64,000 nucleotides of DNA. Origin: Chlamydomonas reinhardtii (taxonomy: Eukaryota > Chlorophyta > Chlorophyceae > Chlamydomonadales > Chlamydomonadaceae). Under the pieces are notes generated by a model. The model was not told where the DNA came from. It searched no databases and saw nothing but the letters and a program-made list of their open reading frames with translations. The position numbers were made by a program, and so were the translations under genes. The stretch lies in assembly GCF_000002595.2 (NCBI RefSeq), contig NC_057005.1, positions 5,703,235 to 5,767,234 on the forward strand. Reading direction: 5' to 3'. This document shows, one piece after another, positions 24,601 to 34,230 of the stretch (position 1 is the stretch's first letter; the number at the start of each line of letters is the position of its first letter).

Positions 24601-26385
24601 TTGGCGGCGGCTAGCATGGGCCCCAGCAGCGGGTCGCACTCTATCGGGGCCATCAGCTCCGGACTGAGGGTGGCGGCGGCGGAGGTGTCAGCGCTGCTGC
24701 TGATAGCGGTGCCCGCGGGCTTTGCGCCGACCGCACTGCCCGCGCCACTGCTGCCACTGCTGCAATTTCTGTCATGTGAGCTAGCTGCGCAACTATTCAC
24801 ATCGGAAGTGCCTGCATGCGCAAGACGCGGATGACAGGGAACCATCGCGGGTTACATAATACTTTGGTCGATGCTGCTGGCTGAGCGTGAGGATCTGAGC
24901 GTGATTTCCGAATCAGCATAAGTCCGGTCAATCCGCATTACCAATGTGTCCGCACCTGTGGAGAGTGCAGCGGACAGCACCCGCAGAGGTACGGCCAGAC
25001 GCCCGGGTCCCAGTGCCACCGCCGTCGCCACTGCCGCCACCGCCTCCCGCTCCGCTGCCAGCAGCCGTGTCAGCCGCTCCTGTGCGCCGCTGGGCGCCGT
25101 CTACATGTGCGAACAGCATAAATTTTTTATAGTATACATCAAAGCTGTTAGGAGTAAGCAATCAGCCTAACTGCTCAACCCAACCCGTCTCCGCTCCTCC
25201 ATCGGTCATCTACTCACTCTAACGGCATACAGGTGTCCCAGGTCCTCTTCCGAGCCACCGCCGTCACCGTCGCCCAGCAGGCCTGCCCCGCCGCGCAGGA
25301 ACGACCGGCGCAGCAGCCGACAAAGCCGCAGCTGCCGGTTTAGCACTGCGGCCGAGTGGACGCCTGCGCTGCGCGCCTGCGGCTGCTCCACCTGCTGCGC
25401 GTCCTGTTGCCTCAGCCGCACCGCCAGCCGCTGCTCCGTCAGCTCCAGCTTTGACAACAACTCTCTATCCGCTGTCTGTTGAGGAGTAATTTTGACGCGG
25501 GAGGTTTTGACAATGACGTGTTTGCCTTGGGGGCACCAGAAGTAACAGCGCGCCCCTCCACAGCCGATGCGTGGGGGCTGGTTGGGTGGCAGCCCCGATG
25601 CAGCCCAAGCAGCCCCCACGTCCGCATTCGTTGTATGCCAGACAAATAGACAATGCCGCCCCACAGCTGTCTACCTGGAAGATGAAGGCTTCATACTTGG
25701 CGCACGCATCCGCGACCGCTGCGCCTGCCTCGCGCCAGTCCTCGTCCGCATGGCAGGCAGCCGCGTGGCGGGCAGGCGCCGCCACATTCCGAAGAGCTGC
25801 CAGCAGCGCATCCAGTCGCAACAGGTAGCGCGGTCCCGGCGGCTCCACGCTGGCCGCCCGTAGCAGCGCATCAAGCTGTGGCCGAGCCGCTTCCTGTGGC
25901 AGGCAGGGCGAGAGGGGGTCAGTTTCGCGCGCTTTGTCGGCGCCTGTCGGTGTGCGGAGGCCAGGACGAGCTGTGAGGTCACACTTTAACCCTACCTTCC
26001 AGTATGCCTGTAGCAGTTTTGGGCTGCGGACCCCGACCAGCCCGCAAAGACCGACAGGAGCCACCAGTGGTGGCGCAGCTGCAGCTGGCAGGGCTTCAGC
26101 AACGTACGTCTGGTGTGGGCGCACCAAACGGCTTCTGAGTTCAAGTACTGAAGTAGATGACAGTATTAGCGAGCATTGTGGGGCGTTGCGCGTGCCAAAC
26201 GCGCAAAACGGAACGCGTGTGTGCGACCAAGCACGCATTCTGGCGTCTGTACTGTTGTAATAAGTAATTCTTGGGCATAGTATGCATAATTAAAGAGAGG
26301 TAAAGTCCTTCATCGCTCAGCGCAGCCGTTCTCACCCAACCCGGCTCCAGTCCCTCCTCCTTTCGAGGCAGCTGCCCAGCGCCAT
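21611..26385 (-). CDS. Mitochondrial intermediate peptidase-like M3 metallopeptidase
   Basis: Minus-strand exons from the 5' side: 25996-26109, 25675-25893, 25218-25475, 24956-25100, 24324-24811, 23931-24201, 23141-23782, 22495-23000, 22190-22351, 21611-22012; 3207 nt, all in phase (1068 residues). A tentative first exon, 26341-26385, adds MALGSCLERRRDWSR and may start a presequence. The zinc motif HEVGH sits in LHELLHEVGHALHL, with the third-ligand Glu in LDVLEVPSSLL, both typical of M3A. N-terminal PPGPRYLLRLDALLAAL and C-terminal RREIFEAGADRDVSELVEG align with animal MIP. The enzyme removes an octapeptide from imported mitochondrial precursors after the main processing protease. It is about 350 residues longer than animal MIP because of Ala/Gly/Ser-rich insertions, one lying just after the HEVGH helix. 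It diverges from the J-domain gene at 26676. Confidence 0.85.
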
Positions 26386-26675
26386 GTATGGCAGTGACTG
26401 CTGGTGGGTGCCGCTATCACCACGGGTAGATAAAAAACTTAGGGTGCCGGGCCTGGGGCCTTCCGAGACTCCCCAGTGTGGCGTGGCATGCATGCATGGG
26501 CGACCATTCTGTCGGTCAGCAGGCCTCTGCGGGATTGTTTACTAATTTATTTACTCTCAAATAGAAAGTGTTTGTTCCTGCCTCAAACCTAGCTGAATGC
26601 AGTGTCAGCAAGCAGGCTTTGTGGGGCAGCCTCGCGCCCGCGGCCGTCAGTTATCTGTGCGAGTAGCCTCGCAGT
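26386..26675. promoter_or_regulatory. Divergent promoter region, peptidase / J-protein
   Basis: About 290 bases separate the proposed start codons of the minus-strand peptidase and the plus-strand J-protein. If both first exons are right, this is a shared bidirectional promoter. No particular site is recognised. Both genes concern protein handling, which may be coincidence. Confidence 0.35.
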
Positions 26676-29361
26676 ATGATGCCTCACTCAGGTAATGTAG
26701 GCAAATTAGCGTTCATACCGCTTGCGCTGACAGGTCACGGGCGCCTCGTCCGCTTACTGCAGAGTCCGTGGCTCTTTCAGAAAAGTGTTTAAGTATGTTG
26801 GGGACTTCAATCGCCTTCCGGAGTGGTATCCAGGTGACTGCCGTGGTGCTGCTAGCGCTAGGCGACATTGACCAGTATGTTACCGGCGTACATTGCAAGC
26901 TGACGTATATTGCGGGCTTCAAGCTTATTAGCTGGCCCAATTGACGACTGGAGCAGGGGCGGGCGGCCTGGGGGTGTTGTGCCTGCCCCGGCGAGCACGT
27001 CAGCAGTGTCTGTGACCGAGACAGTTCGTGTGTGGGGGCATTGATGCAACGCTTTGCTTCCATATCATCAACAGTCTTCCTTTGGCAGAACTCGCTCCTG
27101 TGTACGCGGCAATTCTGGGGCACAATTGCGACGGATAGCGTCGACCTTGGCGTCGCAGTGGCAGTGCAGCGATCACAGCTCGGAAACTTATGCATGTTAT
27201 GCTCTGGATGCATGAGGCACCTCTCAGCGCAACCTGCCGCCGCCTGGTCCTGCTACTGCCCAGCCAGCTAACGAAAGTCTCCCGCCCTCAAATACTTACT
27301 GCGGGCCCCCAGGCGTGGACGCTGTCACGCAAACGCGGGGGGAGGAGGGCTCTGTGAACCTGAAGAACACGTACACGGTGGACAGGACGATTATGCGCAT
27401 GCAGCACACGTCCACGTAAGCCGGGCGCAGTCTGGGGTGTGCACGAATGTTCATGGTCTTGGGGCCATCACAGCGCGCTCAACGGGGCGCTCGGCGAAGT
27501 CTGTATGTGGAGTAGATCAGGGAGCAGCACGTGCTGCATCGTGCTGCTTAAATAAGCCGTCCCGCTGCTTGCACATGTCCCACCACTCAAGGTATGAGAT
27601 CATCGACGTGGTGCCGGGCAAGAAGGTGGTGTACAGCGCCCAGAGCCCGGTCCACACGGCAGTGCACCAACTCTACTTTCAAGAGGTGGGTGGGCGGGAC
27701 CTGATTCGGGGCATTGATTGAAGCTCGACAGCATGGCGTGGCCAGTGAGGGTGGGCCGCGTGGAGTAGACCGGGCGGCGCAACTGGTTACAGCGGTAACG
27801 TTGGTGATGAATTGCGGCGTCTGCATTCAGACGTGGCGTTTTACTGACTCTATGTTCCTGTCAATACATGATATGCAGGACCCCACGGTGAGCAGATGGA
27901 GCTGGCACATTGGGGGCCGCGGGCAAGGCAGTTTGGGAAGGAAGGGGGCGGCAGGCAGCTAAGCATTTTGCCATGTGGAGGCGCAGGGTTTGTTAAGCCT
28001 GGGCTGACTAACATATCTCTGTGGTTGTGGTGGGGGCGGTAATGGTGCTGGTGCAGGATCGCAACTACACCAACATCCGCTACATTAAAAAGCTACAGCT
28101 CCGGAGCATTGCCGGGCCGTTGCAGCCGCTTGTGACAGGTGAGGATTGCCGTGTCTTTGCAGCTGGGAAGAGCCGTGGCTGTCCCGCGCGGACAAAGGAG
28201 GAGGTGCATACAAGAGCGGCGGCCGATCAGCACTTACCTGTGTGTGTGGGGGGGGCTTGCTTTTGACAGGGAACCTGAGCAAGATTCCCGAGGAGGGTCT
28301 GCGGAACCTGGCCATTATCTTCTTGCGCGCGGACACGCCGTTGAAGGACATCAAGGTGGGGCCTGAGGGTGCAGGGGCCGATCATGATGTGGAAGTTGCC
28401 TTGGCATAGCCCGGTATGGGGGAGTCCCAGTGTTCTCACGGTAGGTGGTCTGTCGTGCCGTCGCGGCCCCATGTTCACACGATTGGCTGTATCATGCGCT
28501 CTGCAGCTGGACCCGGAGGACGAGGCAGAGGAGATTCGGGCGTCCCGGCCACAGTCAGGCTGGTCCTTCCAGTCGCTTTGGGACGGTGCGCGCGGACAGC
28601 TCGGTTGGTGTCCCTAGACACCCTGGATATATATGGCCGCCGAGGGTGGCCGCAGAGCGGCCGGCACAAAAGCCAAAGAGGGCAAAGTTGGCGCGGCATC
28701 CTGAAAGATGCGGAGAGACATCTGTATGCCCGCAACTTACCCATGCGATACGTGCGGGACTCCTGGCGCAGGGTTGGGACTGGGCGGCGGCCCGGTGGGC
28801 GGCTCGATAGCTGTGGACACGCTAGGGTACTACGCCATCCTGGGGCTGGACGTGCGCCGCATGAGCCGCTACACCGCCGACGATATCAAGGCTGCATACC
28901 GGGCCAAGGCTATGGAGATGCACCCCGACAAGGCAAGCGCGTATGCAGGACCGTGCGCGGCAGGGCTGGCGGTTGACTGAGGCAGGCATGTTGGGTTGCT
29001 TTAGTGCGGATGGCATGACAGCCGTAAGTTGAAAGACAATGACTTGGTGACGCTGGCTGGACTTTCGCTGCCTTGCCGCAGGTGTCCATTGATGACACGG
29101 CAGCACAGGAGTCCGCCACGCTCAAATTCCAGCGGCTGCAGAAGGTCAGAGGCTGGAGAGTAGAGCATGTTCGGCTTTGAGTGACAGTGACAGGTTGCCT
29201 GGACACTGTGTTGCCTTGCCTGGCTCGCCGACACGCTGCTCACTTGCCGGTTATGCTCATATTTTTCCTTTTGGCCATTGCAGGCCTACAACGTGCTGCG
29301 AAACCCGGACCACAAGCGCCTGTACGACTCCGGCGAGCTGGTGGAGGAGCTGGTGCAGTGA
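26676..29361 (+). CDS. J-domain (DnaJ-like) protein with C-terminal J domain and unknown N-terminal region
   Basis: Exons 26676-26691 (tentative), 27313-27415, 27592-27685, 27879-27887 (nine bases), 28057-28138, 28270-28355, 28507-28585, 28772-28932, 29082-29144 and 29284-29361 sum to 771 nt (256 residues). The J domain is about residues 174-250: YYAILGLD starts helix I, HPD is at about 207-209, followed by FQRLQKAYNVLRNPDHKRLY. Residues 1-170 match nothing I recognise; they contain YEIIDVVPGKKVVYSAQSPV and NLSKIPEEGLRNLAIIFLRA. J proteins stimulate Hsp70 ATPase and target it to substrates. The intron after HPDK uses a GC donor (AAG|GCAAGC), the only choice that keeps phase. Exon 1 and the 620-base intron after it are uncertain; other 5' exons may exist. 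Confidence 0.75.
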
Positions 29362-30839
29362 GCGCCTACAGCTGACAGGTGCCTACTGCATAGCGGGCTG
29401 TGATGTGAGTCCTCACAACAAATAGGTGCCTTGAAGGCCCATCCTGATGCTCGGAGCCATCTGGGTACATGAGCAAGCTTCTTTGAGCATTTGACTTGCA
29501 GCAGGTATGGGTCCGGTCCGGCTTGTGTGTACCTACGACGTGGTGGTGGTTTTGTCTGGACATTTCATGCGAGTGGTCTGGGCGGAGGAAGGGGCAGCAG
29601 CGGGTTAGGAGAACTAATCGTAAACGCGCAGGTGATGGATGGTCACATGTACCGCAATAGTATCACGTGTAGGTTCGCCCGGCAGTTAGATAAGAAATGT
29701 GTGCCTGCGCCCCGCATGAGCCTTACCCAGCTGCGAGTTTAGGCACAACCTGTGGGGAAAGTGGCGCTCGCAGAGTAATGGTGCTTTTAGGGTAGCTGTG
29801 ATAGCTTATATTTAACACGGGGCACAAACTTCTCGTTGGAACAGTACGTCAGAAGTGGTTACGTGCAAGTCCATGACGGTCCATGAGCGGTGCGCATCTA
29901 AGCAGTTTCAGGAAATGTATGGTTGATGCTGGGGTACCGGCCGTGGGTACCGGCCGTGCCGCACGGATTGTGGCCATAGCCACACGATTGGAAGGAGAAA
30001 TGCATGCGGGATGTGAAGAATTCTTTGGGTGAAGTATCATATCGTGCACTGTAACACGGCAAGCATAGAATTATGGAAGCACCGGGACAGCCCCGAAGCA
30101 CCACTGCGCCGGGACTGCCTGCCGGCTCGCCCATACGTACGCTAATCGGCTTGGCTCCTTGAAGACCAAGGGCAGGGAGACTCGGTCCCAAACCCGAAGC
30201 ACCACCACCGCGCCAAAAGACAGTGTCAAGGCGGGTGTTGAGTTGATCAGGGAACCCCTGGAGTTGATGGTGCTGTTGCGCCGTAGCCACCCCTGGCCGT
30301 AACACATGCCCATCACAACATGCCCATCAGAAGCCTCCCTCCCTCCCTCCTGGCGCAGCTATCTCTGCCCCCCACGACACCCATGACACCCACGCCAAGT
30401 CGCCAACACGAAGGGCGCCTGTTCCGCCCGGCCCCACCCCTCCCTCTTCAGCTGGCTCTCCCCCACTACTCCTACTTCTCCTGCTTCTTCTTCGGCCAGC
30501 CCTCCCCCGCTCATCCTCCTAATTGTGCTGCTTCTTTTTCAGCCGACAACGCTACCTAGACACCGCCAGCCGGCTCCTCAGCCTGCGCGCTTGCGCCGCT
30601 TCTTGGGCGGCGCTGCGCTCTCCTCCTCCACTTGGGCGGCGCTGCGCTCTCCTCCTCCACATGACCTTTCCCGCCCCCTCCGCTACCAAGATGCGCGCAC
30701 GCGCCGCCGCCGCTGCCGCTGCCGCCGCCGCATGCAGTAATAAAAGGTGGGACTGCGGAAACCTGAGTTCTCTCCCAAGACATGGCCGGTAGCGACTCAC
30801 CGCCCTGCACCCAAGCCTGCACCGCCTCCTCCACTGATC
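29362..30839. other. Intergenic region, start of transposon-rich island
   Basis: No supported gene. It contains a short doubled GGGTACCGGCCGT near 29936-29960 and a 29-bp tandem repeat at 30602-30659. The plus strand around 30320-30720 is C/T-rich. Open frames here have no recognisable sequence. Confidence 0.4.
30602..30659. repeat. 29-bp tandem repeat, two identical copies
   Basis: A 29-base unit beginning CTTGGGCGGCGCTGCGCTCT is present twice head to tail. Confidence 0.75.
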
Positions 30840-31731
30840 AATGCGGATGTTACAGAGGGGACAGCAGGGGGGGGGGTAGGAAACAAAGTGCCAGACCCCA
30901 TGCCCCGAAATCCCCCGGGACCCCCCTTGAGGGGACGACCGACCCCCTGACGGACAAAACCTTGTTGTTCAGGGCTTAAAACCCCTCCATTTAATATAAA
31001 AGTGGTGTCAATCGACTCCTCTTGACGAGCACTATCACTCCGTGTCATCAGCGGTCCTGTTCTAAGACTTCGGTCACCGGCGGGATCCTATCCATGGAAA
31101 TCCCCTCGACCCAGACCACCCCGCGCTCAACTCTCTGCCGCGTGACGAATGGACAATGTGCATCGGCAGCCTTGTTAGACGTGAACTCGTGCGCACCAGC
31201 GCTTCAGAGCCCAGCTGTGTCAGTGCGCATGTGTTGAATGTGGAGACATGTCCCGACATGTCCACGCCCAAACGCGCAACTTAGCCCTCCCACGCTTTGT
31301 TTGTGCTTATTACGTCATAACGTGCACATATGAGCCTCGTACTGCAGCGTTTGGCCCCTAGTTCTGCTTGTGGGGCGCTTTCCGAAATCCGCCAGGATGG
31401 GCTCCCGAAACCCGACGGACCCCCAGGGACGAGGACCGACCCCCCAACTTTGGCGGCCCAGAACTTCCTCACCCCCTTAAAAAACTAAAAGTACGTGCAT
31501 AATGCTCTCCTAAAGCTCTGTAATTTTGAGCATGGGGTAAGAATCTGAGCTTTCTACCCCCCCCTGGGGACAGTCCCAGCACCCGAAGACGCCGAGCCAT
31601 CACATGCTACCAGGGCCCAACTTGACTCCACCAACCCCGACTTTGCTGCAAACCCTCCCGCGGTCAAAGTCCGTGTGACTCCGCGCACAGTAAGTCCTAG
31701 CCAAGCCTCAGCCCGCCAGAGCCCCACCGCT
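30840..31731 (+). repeat. Repeat R, copy 1, split by a hAT-like insertion
   Basis: Bases 30840-30864 and 31566-31731 together match 36251-36421 in reverse complement at about 95 percent by eye. They are separated here by the element at 30865-31565. The copy also carries a roughly 14-16 base indel (near CTTGACTCCACCAACC) relative to copy 2. Confidence 0.8.
30865..31565. mobile_element. Non-autonomous hAT-like DNA transposon, element A
   Basis: The 701-base element begins CAGGGGGGGGGGTAGGAAAC and ends TTTCTACCCCCCCCTG, so its terminal inverted repeats start with CAGGG, as in many hAT elements. It is flanked by an 8-bp direct repeat GGGGACAG at 30857-30864 and 31566-31573. The inverted copy of the host repeat at 36251-36421 carries a single GGGGACAG and no insert, which is the empty site. 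No transposase frame is seen, so it is non-autonomous. Several copies of a GACCGACCCCC-like motif lie inside both ends. Confidence 0.8.
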
Positions 31732-31818
31732 CCACTTATCGACGTGCTCCACTGAGACCAGTAGCGGCTGCTTGAGGAGTGAGGGGGCCTAACGCCGGGC
31801 ACGACGCCGGGTACCCAG

Positions 31819-31912
31819 GCCTGGCCTGGAACATCGCCTAAAACAGCATTGCCATAGTATGGCCGTCAGCACGAAGGGGAGCTCCCTGGGGAGCCTAGAG
31901 CCCCCGACGGAA
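31819..31912 (+). repeat. 94-bp direct repeat flanking the Fanzor-like fragment, copy 1
   Basis: Starts GCCTGGCCTGGAAC and ends CCCCCGACGGAA. It matches 32556-32645 in the same orientation at about 95 percent by eye, with one 4-base indel. Confidence 0.8.
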
Positions 31913-32152
31913 CAAGGAGGTGGCTGCCTTATGGCAGGAAAAGGGCTGATCCCGGGGCCACCTTGACGCGGGCGCCTACTAAGCACACGCCTCTATTTTG
32001 GGGGCCTTTGGCATCCCCGCAAATCCGGACATGGCCGGTTGGGTGGGGTGCACAGTCCGTGCTAACCCGCAGCTAACAAACTAGTCACGTCACTCGCCGC
32101 CAATCAACACGTGCACCCTCAGCCCCACGCCCTGCTAGCGCCGTTCAGGCTC

Positions 32153-32501
32153 TCAGCCCGGCCCCGCCGCCGGCGGCGGCCATGGCGGCCGCTGCAGCTT
32201 GGTCGGCCGCTCGAAGCCCATCAGCTTCAGCAGGAGGAGCACACGGATCACGTTGGCGGCGGAGACGTCGCGGTTCTGGGGATGGGGAACGGGGAGGAAG
32301 AGGAGAGCGCACATGAGCTGTCCCAACCGTCAACCTGTCAATCAATCCGTCCCCAGTGCCCAGCCGTCCCCGCACATGCACGGTCCTCACCCAGGTCGTC
32401 AAGCAGTCGTTGCAGACTTTGACCGACCAGGGCCGCTGCCCCTCCTGCAGCCCCCCAAGCCGCTTGATGGCCATCTCCTGACACCCGCAGTTGTAGCAGG
32501 T
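32153..32501 (-). pseudogene. Fanzor/TnpB-like nuclease, C-terminal fragment
   Basis: Two minus-strand exons, 32391-32501 and 32153-32275, joined by a GT-AG intron in phase 0, encode 77 residues. The first has a zinc-ribbon pattern: TCYNCG followed by KVCNDCLTTW. The second opens with NRDVSAANVIRVLL, which fits the RuvC-III motif RDxNAAxNI that follows the zinc ribbon in TnpB and its eukaryotic relatives, the Fanzors. Fanzors are RNA-guided nucleases carried by transposons, and green algae are known hosts. The upstream RuvC-I and RuvC-II parts are not visible; a 90-base repeat abuts the fragment instead. It is therefore a remnant or an undetected larger gene. Another zinc-ribbon protein is possible, because only the tail of the family is seen. 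Confidence 0.6.
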
Positions 32502-32555
32502 CTGCATGGTCGGGAGGGTGGGAGGGAGGGGGGCCACACAAGGGCTTCCGCTAAA

Positions 32556-32645
32556 GCCTGGCCTGGAACCTCGCCTAAAACAGCATTGCCATAGTATGGC
32601 CGTCAGCACGAAGGGGAGCTCCCTGGGCTAGAGCCCCCGACGGAA
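32556..32645 (+). repeat. Direct repeat flanking the Fanzor-like fragment, copy 2
   Basis: Second copy of the 94-bp direct repeat at 31819-31912. The two copies lie about 740 bases apart, with the Fanzor-like fragment between them. They may be terminal or subterminal repeats of its carrier element. Confidence 0.8.
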
Positions 32646-32901
32646 AAAGCGGTCCTGACTGCTGGCGTGGCCAGGGATGAGTGGCCACGATGGGTGGCGC
32701 ACCGGTGCGCAACTTGAGCGGCCTTTAGCAGTTAACTAACCAGTTGCAGATATCCATTTCTTTTTATAGTATTCGGACCTTAGGACTCTAGAACGCGTCT
32801 ATATTAGTTGTGTTGGGGAGTCGACGTGCCTTTCCTTTTTGGCTTGACCTCTTTTGGTATTCCTTTACTCCGGGAAATACAGCGACGCAAGCCCTGGGAC
32901 A

Positions 32902-34230
32902 ATGTGCACGTCGGAAGGGCGGCGAGCCTCAGGTTGCCGGTCCCTGGGCCTCTATGATGTTCTCGGCGTTCCCATTAAGGTGAATTCGGGTTTCTTCTTT
33001 CAGTATTGACTTGCCATGGCTGTCGACCGGGCACTTCGGTGTGGACCACAGGGCGACCAGCTCTGATGCCAACACTGGCCCCTATTGCCTTGTCTGGTTT
33101 ACAGGCGTCTTCAGAAGAGATTCGAGGAGCCTTTCTGCGACTAGCAAGGGTGAGTGTGTTCGTTTGCCCGTCCGCGTTGCTAGCATCATCGGCCGCGCTG
33201 GCCAGCGTGGCCCGGACCACGGCGTCTATCCGTATTCCTCTGAGCTTGTCATAAGCTAGTGGAGAGCAGTCGATTCGGTGTTGTGGCCTGGCGCAAGCAT
33301 GGGCGTGACTCCAGGAGTTTTCGCGTCTGCTTGGCTGCAAATGTGAACACAGACGAAGAGTTTGGGGCACGTCCTTGGCAATGTGGAATAGGCGTTGTGA
33401 TTGTTGCACGGGCTTGCATCAACTCAGTCCGCTGTTCTCAGCGACGACAGCTATAAAAACCGCACGGGAATGCACAGATAGTCCGATGTAGCCATGTACC
33501 GGCTTGGCGACATGGCAGATGAGCGCGTGCGGGGCCGCACGTCGGGGCCTGTCCGCAGAACCCAGCGCGCGCGGGGGGAAAAGCGCCACGTGGCTGTGCG
33601 ACGTCGGCTGCCAGCCTTCGAATCCTCTTTATGCTTGATGCTCTTGTTCGTCAGGGATACACTGCCATGCCCCAGTATCTGCACCGCGTTCGCGCCAGCA
33701 CGTCTGACCGCAACCCGCATCTCCTTTCCCTGCGCTCACCCCAGGTATGGCACCCGGACCGCCACGGTGGCGCGGAGAACGCAAAACGGAAGTTCCAGTC
33801 CATCCAGTACGCCTATGAAGTGTTGTCGAATGAAACACGGCGAGCACACTACGACCTTCAATGGCTGGACCTGCTGGATGTGGAGGTGAGCAATCCTGCG
33901 AGGGCAGGTGGCGGCTGGTCTGGGTCCGTGGCTTTGGTTTAGGGGGAGTACAGCAAGAACTGCGCCGCTGGGGACTAGAGGCAGAATTCTAGGGGCCGAC
34001 GGTTTGTAGCCCGGGTTCGGGTTGGCCAGGGTAGTGTTGGCGTGATGCACGTGTTGATGTGTGCCGTTACTCCCACCACGCAGGACTACCTGAATCGCTT
34101 CAAGGACCTCATCCTCACTGCCAACGGCCTGGGGATGTCCTTGAGCGGGAGCGGAGCAGGCTCGCACTCGGAGGGTGACTGGGGGCCAACATCAACACCG
34201 CTGTGCGGCGCGCCTATCAAGGCCGCTTAG
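32902..34230 (+). CDS. Small J-domain protein
   Basis: Exons 32902-32979, 33105-33149, 33745-33885 and 34084-34230, all phase 0, encode 136 residues. The J domain fills the N-terminal two thirds: SLGLYDVLGVP (helix I), SSEEIRGAFLRLAR (helix II), VWHPDRHGG with the HPD signature, and FQSIQYAYEVLSNETRRAHY (helices III and IV). The remaining 60 residues are unremarkable, without a Gly/Phe or zinc region, so it is a class C (type III) J protein. It should recruit an Hsp70, but its site of action is unknown. The gene stands alone in a transposon-rich island and intron 2 is long (595 bases). The start codon is the first Met of an uninterrupted first exon. Confidence 0.8.
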
